Part shown: positions 16,770-24,621 of the stretch, one piece after another
Numbering within the stretch: position 1 is the first letter of the stretch
Layout of the letters: every line of letters begins with the position of its first letter
DNA from: Neisseria subflava
GTDB taxonomy: Bacteria; Pseudomonadota; Gammaproteobacteria; Burkholderiales; Neisseriaceae
Reading direction: 5' to 3'
NCBI RefSeq assembly: GCF_024205705.1
Contig: NZ_CP073115.1
Coordinates: 1,364,001-1,428,000, forward strand
DNA: 64,000 nucleotides
The notes under the pieces: model-generated
Told to the model about the DNA's origin: nothing
Seen by the model: the letters and a program-made list of their open reading frames with translations, nothing else
Databases searched by the model: none
Position numbers and translations under genes: made by a program

Positions 16770-18932
16770 TCACTCAATATTTACCCGTTTCAGGCGCAAG
16801 GCATTGCTCAACACGGAAACCGAGCTTGCCGCCATTGCCGCGCCTGCGATAACAGGGTTTAGGAAGCCGAGCGCGGCGAGCGGAACACCCAATATATTAT
16901 AGAAGAAGGCGAAAAACAGGTTTTGCTTGATGTTTTTCAAGGTTACCTGCGATACCAGCAGGGCATCGGCGAGCTGGTTGACCGAATGCTGCATCAGCGT
17001 GGCGGACGCAGTGTGTTCGGCAACGTCCGCACCGCCTTTCATGGCGAAGCTGACGTTGGCGGCGGCGAGCGCTGGCGCGTCGTTGATGCCGTCGCCGACC
17101 ATTGCCACGGTTTTGCCGGCGGCTTTGAGTTTCTGCACTTCGGCAGCTTTATCGCGCGGACTCATATTACCGAAGGCGTGTGCGATACCCAGTTGTTTGG
17201 CGACGTATTCGACCGTACCTTGGTTGTCGCCGCTCATGATGTAAACATCGATGCCGTGTTTTTTCAGACGGCCTATGGCTTCGGCGGTGTCGGTTTTCAA
17301 TGCGTCGGCAAGCGCGAATGCGCCGATGGGTTTGTTATCGACTGAGACTGCGACAATGCTTGCGATGTCCCAAACGCCGTCTGAAAACTTCGGCAAGGTC
17401 AATTCGGCAAATTCGGCTTTGCCCGCTTTCACCAAACCCACGCCTTCGACTTCGGCGGTAATGCCTGCGCCGACGACGGTTTGCGCGTTTTGTGCGGCGG
17501 GAATCTCCAAACCGCGCGCTTGGGCGGCGGAAACGATGGCACGGGCAAGCGGATGAGCGGCGTTTTGTTCAACGGCGGCGGCGATGCGGTACAAAGCGTC
17601 TTCGTCAAAGCCGCTGTCGGGAACGCAATAAACGGCAGCAACCTGCGGCTTGCCTTCGGTCAACGTACCAGTTTTGTCTAATACGACGGCATCGACGTGG
17701 GCGGCTTCTTCCATTGCCGCCGCGTCTTTAAACCAAATGCCGTGTTTCACCGCCTTGCCCATGCCGACCATAATCGCGGCAGGCGTCGCCAGACCGAGCG
17801 CGCACGGACAAGCAATTACCAAAACAGCAACGGCGTGTATCAACGCAACAGTCCAATCGCTTTTAATCAGCCAAGTAACGATAAAAGTCAAAAGCGCGAT
17901 GCCCACAACAGTTGGCACAAACACCGCCGCCGCTTTATCGGCTACGCGCGCAATCGGTGCTTTACTGCCTTGTGCTTCAGAAAGCGCGTTCATCATATCG
18001 CCGAGCAGGGTTTGGCTGCCGAGCTGCGTGGCGCGGTACACCACGCTGCCCTCGGTCATCAGCGCGCCTGCCAACACTTTGCCGCCTGCCTTTTTCTCTT
18101 CGGGGTTGGATTCACCGGTAAGATGGCTCTCGTCCGCCCAGCCGCTGCCGCTTTCGATGATACCGTCGGCGGCAATGCGTTCGCCATGGTTGGCGCGGAT
18201 AAGGTCGCCGATTTGCACTTGGTCGATGGGTAGCTGCCGCCATTCGCCTTCGCGCTGCACATTGACTTGAGTCGGCGTAAGTTTCAGCAGCAAGCCCAAG
18301 CTGTTCAAGCTGGATTTTTTGGTGCGGTGTTCCAAAAATTTGCCCAGCGACACAAAACCGATCACCATCACGCCTACTTCAAAATACACGTGTGCCATGC
18401 CGTGCGCCGCGTGCGGGCTGAAAAACAGCATATAGACGGAATACAGGTAAATCGATACCGTGCCGATGGTAACCAGCACGTCCATATTCGCCAACCCGCC
18501 CTTAATGCTTGCCCACGCGCTTTTGTAAAACGGCACCGCCAGCCAAAGCTGCACCACGCTTGCCAGCACAAATTGCCATACAGGCGGAATCATCCAATCG
18601 TGCCGCCCGATCATCATCCCTGCCATGCCGATAAGGAACGGAATATTGATGGCCAACAAAAGCCACAGCCTCCAGCTTACATGCGCTGCTTCTTCGGGCT
18701 GCGGCAGCGCGTCTTCCGTTTTTTCCTTCGCGCCGTAGCCGGTTTTCTCGATAATTTTGGCGATGTCGGCTGCGGAGGTTTTGCTGTCGTCAAACGTAAC
18801 CTGCGCTTCCTCGCTGGCAAAGTTCACCCCTGCCGATTCGACAAAATCTTTTTTGTTCAACACTTTTTCAATACGCGAAGCGCAGGCCTGACAGGTCATG
18901 CCTTCGATTTGAAAACGGACTTTTTGTTGCAT
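16770..18932 (-). CDS. copA: Copper-exporting P1B-type ATPase
   Basis: 720 residues. A single N-terminal heavy-metal domain carries GMTCQACASRIEKV (Cys near 14 and 17). Membrane helices flank the ion site CPC in IACPCALGLATPAA near residue 375. The phosphorylation motif DKTGTLTEGK starts near 418 and the hinge MVGDGINDAPAL lies near 611. The TGES motif appears as LTGESNPEEKK. It pumps Cu(I) out of the cytoplasm using ATP. Two native AG-type DUS lie inside the gene (for example 17265-17276). It is followed upstream by copZ and cueR in an apparently imported block. Regulation by the MerR-type regulator is inferred. Confidence 0.95.
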   Translation of the reverse strand: MQQKVRFQIEGMTCQACASRIEKVLNKKDFVESAGVNFASEEAQVTFDDSKTSAADIAKIIEKTGYGAKEKTEDALPQPEEAAHVSWRLWLLLAINIPFLIGMAGMMIGRHDWMIPPVWQFVLASVVQLWLAVPFYKSAWASIKGGLANMDVLVTIGTVSIYLYSVYMLFFSPHAAHGMAHVYFEVGVMVIGFVSLGKFLEHRTKKSSLNSLGLLLKLTPTQVNVQREGEWRQLPIDQVQIGDLIRANHGERIAADGIIESGSGWADESHLTGESNPEEKKAGGKVLAGALMTEGSVVYRATQLGSQTLLGDMMNALSEAQGSKAPIARVADKAAAVFVPTVVGIALLTFIVTWLIKSDWTVALIHAVAVLVIACPCALGLATPAAIMVGMGKAVKHGIWFKDAAAMEEAAHVDAVVLDKTGTLTEGKPQVAAVYCVPDSGFDEDALYRIAAAVEQNAAHPLARAIVSAAQARGLEIPAAQNAQTVVGAGITAEVEGVGLVKAGKAEFAELTLPKFSDGVWDIASIVAVSVDNKPIGAFALADALKTDTAEAIGRLKKHGIDVYIMSGDNQGTVEYVAKQLGIAHAFGNMSPRDKAAEVQKLKAAGKTVAMVGDGINDAPALAAANVSFAMKGGADVAEHTASATLMQHSVNQLADALLVSQVTLKNIKQNLFFAFFYNILGVPLAALGFLNPVIAGAAMAASSVSVLSNALRLKRVNIE

Positions 18933-18957
18933 GGTTTCTTCCTTCTGAATGTGGTTG

Positions 18958-18997
18958 GGCTACCTGAAAAAAGCGGAGCAGGGTTTTCAGGTAGCCT
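18958..18997 (-). terminator. Eikenella-type uptake-sequence hairpin after copZ (first copy)
   Basis: GGCTACCTGAA at 18959-18969 faces a perfect TTCAGGTAGCCT at 18986-18997. AGGCTACCTGAA is the eikDUS dialect, not the AG-DUS used elsewhere in this window. The pair ends the copZ transcript 35 nt past its stop. Confidence 0.75.
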
Positions 18998-19031
18998 TTG
19001 GGGTGTTGCAGTCGATTTGTTGCGATTCGAT

Positions 19032-19241
19032 TTACAAAGCCGCATCAAAGCCGCCGTCTTCCACCGCTTCTATCAGCGTGGCGGGGTTGGTTTGGGCGGG
19101 GTCGAATTCCACGACGGCATTCTTGTTTTCCAGGCTCACTTCGGCCTTATCCACGCCGTTTACGCCTTCGAGGATGCTGGTAACGCTTTTCACGCAGCCG
19201 CCGCAGGTCATGCCTTCGATGTTTAATGTGATGGTTTGCAT
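19032..19241 (-). CDS. copZ: Copper chaperone CopZ (heavy-metal-associated domain), first copy
   Basis: 69 residues forming one HMA domain. GMTCGGCVKSV holds the Cu(I)-binding CxxC (Cys13, Cys16). The ferredoxin-like fold end GGFDAAL is typical. It hands Cu(I) to CopA. ATG at 19241 is chosen because AGAAAGGAAACCC precedes it; an upstream in-frame extension lacks a ribosome site. It differs from the second copy at 20028-20237 in 18 of 69 positions. It sits between eikDUS elements and next to cueR, so it is probably imported with cueR. Its promoter appears to be the MerR-type promoter at 19353-19383. Confidence 0.93.
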   Translation of the reverse strand: MQTITLNIEGMTCGGCVKSVTSILEGVNGVDKAEVSLENKNAVVEFDPAQTNPATLIEAVEDGGFDAAL

Positions 19242-19298
19242 AGGGTTTCCTTTCTGTTGGAATGAGGCTGAGGTTTTAAAGCCCGTTGCAGCCAAAGC

Positions 19299-19315
19299 TT
19301 TCAGGTAACCTGAAA
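19299..19315. repeat. Imperfect eikDUS palindrome
   Basis: TTCAGGTAACCTGAA is self-complementary except at its centre and is within one base of the eikDUS in each direction. It lies between copZ and the cueR promoter. Confidence 0.5.
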
Positions 19316-19352
19316 TGATGGGTCTGCTCTTGCTTTCCCGCTAAGTGCCGCC

Positions 19353-19383
19353 ACTATAAAGCTTTACCCGAAGTAAAGGTCAA
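19353..19383 (-). promoter_or_regulatory. MerR-type promoter with 19-bp spacer and CueR operator
   Basis: On the minus strand TTGACC (-35, 19378-19383) and TATAGT (-10, 19353-19358) are separated by 19 bp, the over-long spacing that MerR-family activators correct. The spacer holds the perfect dyad CTTTAC-TTCGG-GTAAAG. It points at copZ (first copy) and its -35 lies 6 bp before the divergent cueR start, so CueR probably represses itself and activates copZ when Cu(I) is bound. Confidence 0.7.
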
Positions 19384-19388
19384 GCATC

Positions 19389-19781
19389 ATGATGAACATC
19401 AGCCAGGCCGCGGCCGAGAGCGGCCTTTCCGCCAAACAAATCCGCGACTACGAAAAGCACGGCCTAATCGCCCCGGCCGCGCGCAGCGAAGCGGGCTACC
19501 GCCGCTACGGACAGGCCGACCTTGTCCGGCTATGCTTTATCCGCCATGCGCGGGAAGTGGGCTTTTCGCTGCCGCAGATCGGGCAGCTTTTGAGCCTGCA
19601 ACACAACCCGCAGCGTACCAGCCGCGAAGTGAAAACGCTCACCGCGCGGCACATCGCCGAGCTGGAAGCCAAAATCGAACGCTTGCAGGGCATGGTGGCC
19701 GAGCTGCAACGTTGGCACGAAGCCTGCGCGGGAGACGACTGCCCGGATTGTGCGATTTTGGCCGGGCTGGAGGAGCGTTAG
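19389..19781 (+). CDS. cueR: CueR-like MerR-family copper-responsive regulator
   Basis: 130 residues. The N-terminal winged helix is typical MerR (ISQAAAESGLSAKQIRDYEK, then GYRRYGQADL). A dimerisation coiled coil follows (SREVKTLTARHIAELEAKIE). The C-terminal metal loop CAGDDCPDC near residues 114-122 supplies Cys pairs as in Cu(I) sensors. Two ATGs lie in tandem at 19389 and 19392. The coding sequence is clearly more GC-rich than its neighbours and is bounded by perfect eikDUS elements, indicating import. It is divergent from copZ and shares the 19-bp-spacer promoter. Zinc sensing cannot be excluded, but context favours copper. Confidence 0.88.
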   Translation: MMNISQAAAESGLSAKQIRDYEKHGLIAPAARSEAGYRRYGQADLVRLCFIRHAREVGFSLPQIGQLLSLQHNPQRTSREVKTLTARHIAELEAKIERLQGMVAELQRWHEACAGDDCPDCAILAGLEER

Positions 19782-19803
19782 GCGGCTTGGGCAGAATAGA
19801 AAC

Positions 19804-19831
19804 AGGCTACCTGAAAAGTTTCAGGTAGCCT
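19804..19831 (+). terminator. Perfect Eikenella-type uptake-sequence pair after cueR
   Basis: AGGCTACCTGAA (19804-19815) and TTCAGGTAGCCT (19820-19831) form a tight hairpin 22 nt past the cueR stop. Both arms match the eikDUS dialect exactly. Confidence 0.8.
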
Positions 19832-19957
19832 TAGTCGGCCGCTAACGGTTTGGTACAGGCCTCGTCGTAATACGGCAGCCACTTGCCGCCGCTTTGCTTC
19901 AGATATGCGCGAAAACTTTTGTTTACCCGTATGGCGGTGTAATCCAAATAATGGCAA
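19831..19957 (-). pseudogene. C-terminal remnant of an unknown gene
   Basis: On the minus strand a frame without a start reads FRAYLKQSGGKWLPYYDEAC and then ends KPLAAD with a stop at 19831-19833. The sequence looks like a real protein end (balanced composition, high GC), but no start or upstream part exists. Its stop overlaps the eikDUS, so it probably came in as the tail of the gene flanking cueR in the donor. Family not recognised. Confidence 0.35.
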
Positions 19958-19979
19958 AAAGTAAGTTATCAAGAGACAG

Positions 19980-20007
19980 AGGCCGTCTGAAGCGTTTCAG
20001 ACGGCCT
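19980..20007 (-). terminator. DUS inverted-pair terminator of copZ (second copy)
   Basis: AGGCCGTCTGAA (19980-19991) and its complement (19996-20007), 20 nt beyond the stop. The native dialect resumes here, marking the right side of the eikDUS block. Confidence 0.7.
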
Positions 20008-20027
20008 TTTCAAAATACGCTTATCGG

Positions 20028-20237
20028 TTACAAAGCCACATCGTAGCCGCCATCTTCTACGGCATCAATCAGCGCATCAGCATCTGTCTTGCTTTCATCA
20101 AAAGTAATCACTGCATTTTTGTTTTCCAAGCTGACTTCTGCTTTTTCCACGCCTTCTACGCCTTCCAAAAGACGGGTTACGCTTTTCACACAGCCGCCGC
20201 AGGTCATGCCGTCGATATTGAGGGTAACAGTTTGCAT
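20028..20237 (-). CDS. copZ: Copper chaperone CopZ (heavy-metal-associated domain), second copy
   Basis: 69 residues, one HMA domain with GMTCGGCVKSVTRLL (Cys13, Cys16) and the end GGYDVAL. It shares 51 of 69 residues with the copy at 19032-19241. It has lower GC and a native AG-DUS terminator, so it looks like the resident gene while the other copy was imported. It should deliver Cu(I) to CopA. AGGAAAT precedes its ATG. No MerR-type promoter is seen directly upstream. Confidence 0.92.
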   Translation of the reverse strand: MQTVTLNIDGMTCGGCVKSVTRLLEGVEGVEKAEVSLENKNAVITFDESKTDADALIDAVEDGGYDVAL

Positions 20238-20381
20238 TTGTATTTCCTTTCATTCAAACAAATATGGTTGCGAAATACTTTACTCCTTACGCAAACAGCT
20301 TGCAAATTCTTCATTAAGGCCGTCTGAAAGATGCAGATAGGCGTACAATAACGCCCTTTGCTTCATCAAACGGACATAATA

Positions 20382-21554
20382 ATGACTTCAACATTCAAAC
20401 AATGGGTTAGCGTATGCGCGCTGGCGGTGGGGGCGTTTATTTTCAATACCACCGAATATATTCCGATTGCGCTTTTGAGCGACATCGGTCAAAGCTTTGG
20501 CAAAGCGGCAACGGAAGTGGGCATGATGATTACGGTGTATGCGTGGATTGTTGCGCTCCTATCGCTGCCGCTGATGCTGATGACGAAAAACATCGAACGG
20601 CGCAAATTATTGCTGATGCTGTTTGCACTGTTTGCGCTGTTTCACGCGCTGTCGTTCTTTTCTTGGAACTTCAACATCCTCTTGGTCAGCCGTATCGGGA
20701 TTGCGCTGACACACGCGGTATTTTGGTCGATTACGGCCTCGTTGGCAGTCCGCCTTGCTCCGGACGGTAAGACCAATCAGGCTTTGGGCCTGCTCAGTAC
20801 GGGTACGGTTTTGGCTATGGTTTTGGGCATTCCGCTGGGGCGCGTGGTCGGGCAATACTTCGGCTGGCAGCTCAGCTTCCTGCTGATCGGGGTCTGTGCT
20901 GCCGGCGTAATGCTGGTGTTGGCCAAAAACCTGCCTGCTTTACCAAGCCAAAATACCGGCTCTTTAAGCAGTCTGCCGAGTTTGTTCAAACGCCGCAACC
21001 TGATGTTGCTTTATGCCATGACGGTGTTGATTATTACAGCCCATTTCACGGCATACAGCTATATCGAGCCTTTTGTGTTGCAAATTGGCGGATTTAAGGC
21101 AGAACAAGTTACCATCGTTTTGAGCCTGTACGGTTTGGCAGGCTTCGCCGCTTCTTATTTGTTTGGCAAATGGTTTGCCAAATCGCAACGTTTGTTTATG
21201 CTCGGCGCAGTGGCAGTCATCCTGCTCTCCGCCCTGCTGCTTCTGCCGTTTGCCTCTTTCCCTTATGCGGTGTACGCGCTGGTGTTTATTTGGGGCGTGG
21301 CCATCGTCATCGTCAGCTTGGGCATGGTCTCCAAAGTATTGACGTTTGCTTCCGATGCGACAGATGTGGCCAACTCGATTTATTCAGGTTTGTACAATGT
21401 CGGTATCGGCGGCGGTGCGCTTTTGGGGCATTATGTAACCGTCTGGTTCGGCCTTTCCAATATCGGCATTGCCGGAGCCTTGCTGGCGGCGGCAGGTCTG
21501 GCCGTTTGCGGTTTGTTGTTTAAGGAACAAGACAATCTGACGCAAAATGTTTAA
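20382..21554 (+). CDS. Major facilitator superfamily exporter, SotB/AraJ-like
   Basis: About 390 residues with twelve predicted membrane helices. The N-terminus FIFNTTEYIPIALLSDIGQSF resembles the sugar efflux (SotB/AraJ) branch of MFS drug/sugar exporters. The loop after helix 2 has KNIERRKLLL and the central loop is Ser/Leu-rich (LPSQNTGSLSSLPSLFKRR). It is a proton-driven inner-membrane exporter; the substrate is not readable. ATG at 20382 gives the family N-terminus; an in-frame TTG/ATG upstream lacks a ribosome site. A strong non-DUS terminator follows at 21655-21690. Confidence 0.85.
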   Translation: MTSTFKQWVSVCALAVGAFIFNTTEYIPIALLSDIGQSFGKAATEVGMMITVYAWIVALLSLPLMLMTKNIERRKLLLMLFALFALFHALSFFSWNFNILLVSRIGIALTHAVFWSITASLAVRLAPDGKTNQALGLLSTGTVLAMVLGIPLGRVVGQYFGWQLSFLLIGVCAAGVMLVLAKNLPALPSQNTGSLSSLPSLFKRRNLMLLYAMTVLIITAHFTAYSYIEPFVLQIGGFKAEQVTIVLSLYGLAGFAASYLFGKWFAKSQRLFMLGAVAVILLSALLLLPFASFPYAVYALVFIWGVAIVIVSLGMVSKVLTFASDATDVANSIYSGLYNVGIGGGALLGHYVTVWFGLSNIGIAGALLAAAGLAVCGLLFKEQDNLTQNV

Positions 21555-21654
21555 ATCCATATAAATCAGGATGGTATTACTGACTCGGCCGTAATTTTGG
21601 CAGTTTTACCGATTTGTCCTGATTCTTATTAACCCACGATGGATCTTCATTCCG

Positions 21655-21690
21655 CCGGATAAGCAGTTTTCTTGCTGCTTATCCGGTTTT
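21655..21690 (+). terminator. Rho-independent terminator of the MFS gene
   Basis: CCGGATAAGCAG (21655-21666) pairs perfectly with CTGCTTATCCGG (21675-21686), followed by TTTT. It is not built from DUS, unlike most terminators here. Confidence 0.85.
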
Positions 21691-21722
21691 CATTTCATTT
21701 CTAAAAAACAATTTACAATTTG

Positions 21723-21751
21723 TTTACACTACATCAAATTACAAATATACT
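21723..21751 (+). promoter_or_regulatory. Sigma-70-type promoter of the DASS transporter gene
   Basis: TTTACA (21723-21728) and TATACT (21746-21751) are spaced by 17 bp, each one mismatch from consensus. They lie about 70 nt before the transporter ATG. Confidence 0.6.
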
Positions 21752-21819
21752 GTCGCCTATTAGGCCGTCTGAACGTACGGCTGAAAAGAAAAACCAATCA
21801 TGTTTCAGAGGAATACATC

Positions 21820-23235
21820 ATGGACTTAAACGCCAAGGATAAGACTCAGCATCCTGAGAACGTCGAGCTTCTCAGTGCACAGAAGCCGATTACCGACTTT
21901 AAAGGACTGCTGACGACCATTATCTCTGCTGTTGTCTGCTTCGGCATTTATTACATCCTTCCTTATAGCCCTGATGCCAACAAAGGTATCGCGCTGTTGA
22001 TTTTCGTTGCCGCGCTTTGGTTTACCGAAGCCGTCCACATTACGGTAACCGCATTGATGGTGCCGATTCTCGCTGTCGTACTCGGCTTCCCCGACATGGA
22101 CATCAAAAAAGCGATGGCGGGCTTTGCCGATCCGACGATTTACATCTTCTTCGGCGGCTTCGCACTTGCTACCGCACTGCACATGCAGCGTCTCGACCGT
22201 AAAATCGCCGTCAGCCTGTTGCGCCTGTCGCGCGGCAATATGAAAGTGGCCGTGTTGATGCTGTTTGCCGTTACCGCCTTCCTGTCCATGTGGATCAGTA
22301 ACACTGCGACTGCCGCAATGATGCTGCCTTTGGCCATGGGTATGATGAGCCACCTCGACCAAGAAAAAGAACGCAAAACCTACGTTTTCGTCCTGCTCGG
22401 CATCGCCTACTGTGCCAGTATCGGTGGCTTGGGTACCGTGGTCGGTTCTCCGCCGAACATGATCGCCGCCAAAGCGCTGAACTTGGACTTCGTCGGCTGG
22501 ATGAAGCTCGGCCTGCCGATGATGCTGTTGATTCTGCCGTTGATGCTGTTTTCCATGTACGTCATCCTCAAACCTAATTTGAACGAGCGCGTGGAAGTTA
22601 AAGCCGAATCTATCCCTTGGACTTTGCACCGCGTTATCGCGTTGTTGATTTTCTTGGCAGCCGCCATCGCTTGGGTATTCAGCTCCAAAATCAAAGCCGC
22701 ATTCGGTATTTCCAACCCCGATACCGTTATCGCCCTGATTGCCGCCGTTGCCGTCGTCGTATTCGGCGTGGCGCAATGGAAAGAAGTTGCCCGTAATACC
22801 GACTGGGGTGTATTGATGCTCTTCGGTGGCGGTATCAGCTTGAGCGCGTTGCTGCAATCTTCTGGCGCATCTGAAGCATTGGGTCAGCAAGTTGCTTCCA
22901 CATTCTCCCATTCTCCTGCATTGCTGGTGATTTTCGTGGTTGCCACCTTCATCATCTTCCTGACCGAGTTCACCAGTAACACGGCTTCCGCCGCCCTGCT
23001 TGTGCCTATTTTCGCCAGCATTGCCGCGCAAATGGGTCTGCCGGAACAAGTCTTGGTATTCGTCATCGGTGTCGGCGCATCTTGTGCCTTCATGCTGCCG
23101 GTTGCTACACCGCCTAACGCGATTGTGTTCGGTACAGGCTTAATCAAGCAACGCGAAATGATGAATGTCGGCTTATTGCTGAACATCCTCTGCGTAGTAT
23201 TGGTTGCTCTGTGGGCTTATGCTGTACTGATGTAA
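21820..23235 (+). CDS. DASS-family (SLC13) sodium-coupled anion symporter
   Basis: 471 residues, multi-spanning. Two SNT signature loops are present in pseudo-symmetric halves: SNTATAAMMLP near residue 163-173 and SNTASAALLVP near 386-396. These form the sodium and carboxylate sites of divalent anion:sodium symporters. Substrates in the family are succinate, malate, citrate or sulfate; here the choice is open, though dicarboxylate is likely. The N-terminal about 25 residues are cytoplasmic and polar. A good promoter precedes it and a DUS terminator follows. Confidence 0.9.
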   Translation: MDLNAKDKTQHPENVELLSAQKPITDFKGLLTTIISAVVCFGIYYILPYSPDANKGIALLIFVAALWFTEAVHITVTALMVPILAVVLGFPDMDIKKAMAGFADPTIYIFFGGFALATALHMQRLDRKIAVSLLRLSRGNMKVAVLMLFAVTAFLSMWISNTATAAMMLPLAMGMMSHLDQEKERKTYVFVLLGIAYCASIGGLGTVVGSPPNMIAAKALNLDFVGWMKLGLPMMLLILPLMLFSMYVILKPNLNERVEVKAESIPWTLHRVIALLIFLAAAIAWVFSSKIKAAFGISNPDTVIALIAAVAVVVFGVAQWKEVARNTDWGVLMLFGGGISLSALLQSSGASEALGQQVASTFSHSPALLVIFVVATFIIFLTEFTSNTASAALLVPIFASIAAQMGLPEQVLVFVIGVGASCAFMLPVATPPNAIVFGTGLIKQREMMNVGLLLNILCVVLVALWAYAVLM

Positions 23236-23253
23236 ACCATCGACTAAGTAACA

Positions 23254-23286
23254 AGGCCGTCTGAAAGAATATTTTTCAGACGGCCT
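23254..23286 (+). terminator. DUS inverted-pair terminator of the DASS gene
   Basis: AGGCCGTCTGAA (23254-23265) and its complement (23275-23286), 18 nt past the stop. Confidence 0.7.
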
Positions 23287-23351
23287 TGAAGTTTCTCGTT
23301 CAGACACAATTTAACGAATGATTAAAACCGGATTCTAACGAAAGGAAACCC

Positions 23352-23861
23352 ATGATTATCCTGCACACCAATAAAGGCGACATCAAAATCGAACTCGATT
23401 TCGACAAAGCCCCCGTTACTGCTAAAAACTTCGAGCAATACGTTAAAGACGGCTTCTACGACGGCGTAATCTTCCACCGTGTCATCAAAGGCTTCATGAT
23501 TCAAGGCGGCGGCATGGATGAAAACATGAACGAAAAAGAAACCCGCGATCCGATTCAAAACGAAGCGTCCAACGGTTTGCCTAACGAGAAATACACCATC
23601 GCCATGGCGCGTACTTCCGATCCGCACTCTGCCAGCGCGCAATTCTTCATCAACACTGCCGACAACGCTTTCCTGAACTTCCGTTCTAAAGAGTTGTACG
23701 GCAAAACCGTCGTTCAAGACTGGGGCTATGCCGTATTCGGTAAAGTCGTTGACGGTTTTGACGTTGTCGATGCCATCGAAGGCGTTTCTACCAAACGTCA
23801 CGGCTACCACGACGACGTACCGAGCGAACCTGTCATCATCACTAAAGCCGAAGTGGTTTAA
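23352..23861 (+). CDS. ppiB: Peptidyl-prolyl cis-trans isomerase, cyclophilin type B
   Basis: 169 residues without a signal peptide, so cytoplasmic. It catalyses proline isomerisation during protein folding. Cyclophilin motifs are visible: FHRVIKGFMIQGGG near residues 42-55 with the catalytic Arg, the ARTSDPHSASAQFFIN segment near 79-94, and YAVFGKVVDG near 123-132. The start MIILHTNKGDIKIELD matches the PpiB branch. AAAGGAAACCC precedes the ATG. A classic terminator follows. Confidence 0.96.
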   Translation: MIILHTNKGDIKIELDFDKAPVTAKNFEQYVKDGFYDGVIFHRVIKGFMIQGGGMDENMNEKETRDPIQNEASNGLPNEKYTIAMARTSDPHSASAQFFINTADNAFLNFRSKELYGKTVVQDWGYAVFGKVVDGFDVVDAIEGVSTKRHGYHDDVPSEPVIITKAEVV

Positions 23862-23878
23862 TTGATTTGATTTCCCAT

Positions 23879-23919
23879 AAAAACAGCCTGTCCGAATTAA
23901 AAACGGACAGGCTGTTTTT
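23879..23919. terminator. Strong bidirectional terminator, ppiB / YbhB-like
   Basis: AAAAACAGCCTGTCCG (23879-23894) pairs with CGGACAGGCTGTTTTT (23904-23919). The A-run and T-run on the outer sides let it work in both directions between convergent genes. It is not a DUS hairpin. Confidence 0.88.
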
Positions 23920-23937
23920 CAATAATGACGCATACCG

Positions 23938-24435
23938 TCACACATCATAAGTACCGACCACACATGCCGAATCCAAAACATGACCCTGCATGGCAAAATG
24001 CAGCTCATTAAAGCGGAAACCGTGCGGCAAATCCAAAACGGTATCCAGCGCGTACACAATCAGTTCATAACGATGGCGGTTGTTCGGTGGTGCCATACCA
24101 CCGTAAAAAGAAGCCTCTTCGATTTCAAATTTACCCAACACGCTCGCCCAAGTGTTCGCGCCTTGCGTGAAATCCGTTGCAGAAATGCTTTCATTTTCTG
24201 CCACGGAAGTACGTTTCAAATCCGAAATCAACCAATGCGTCCATACGAAACCCGATGCTGAAATGGCATCTTTGTCTTCCAACACCACGGCAAACGACTT
24301 TGTTCCTTCAGGAGCATCTTCGATCTCAAAAGGAATCGAATAAGTAGGCATACCGTTCGGACTGAACTGGCTGCCGCGCTTGCCGTATTTGTCTTCAAAT
24401 TCGCCGTTGACAATAGCTTTACTGCTGACTTTCAT
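23938..24435 (-). CDS. YbhB/YbcL-family (PEBP-like) protein
   Basis: About 165 residues of the phosphatidylethanolamine-binding-like family. Visible signatures are FEIEDAPEGTKSFAVVLEDKD near the N-terminal third, the WTHWLISDL strand, and YGGMAPPNNRHRYELIVYAL near residue 105-125, which line the family's anion pocket. Bacterial members are cytoplasmic or periplasmic with unclear function; here no signal peptide is seen. ATG at 24435 has GGGAG 8 nt upstream, so the longer reading with about 30 extra residues is rejected. Confidence 0.9.
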   Translation of the reverse strand: MKVSSKAIVNGEFEDKYGKRGSQFSPNGMPTYSIPFEIEDAPEGTKSFAVVLEDKDAISASGFVWTHWLISDLKRTSVAENESISATDFTQGANTWASVLGKFEIEEASFYGGMAPPNNRHRYELIVYALDTVLDLPHGFRFNELHFAMQGHVLDSACVVGTYDV

Positions 24436-24621
24436 CTTATATCTCCCAATAGTAGGTTGGCTCATTCTAACAAACCCCAAGGCCGTCTGAAAGATACTGC
24501 CGTTTTCACTTTCCCGATGTCGCATTTTCAGACGGCCTCAAGCAATATTCGCAATTCGATCAAACACATTTGACATTCCATAGTATAATCCGCCGCATGA
24601 AAACTACACAGGATACACATT

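Noticed and set aside
19778..19972. 64-codon minus-strand frame over the cueR terminator
   Set aside because: It reads through both eikDUS arms and shows no protein-like pattern; the startless frame at 19831-19957 is more convincing as a remnant.
21826..23049. A 407-codon open frame on the minus strand antisense to the DASS transporter
   Set aside because: Extremely His/Gln/Asp-rich composition, no ribosome site, and it mirrors the conserved transporter codons; a shadow frame.
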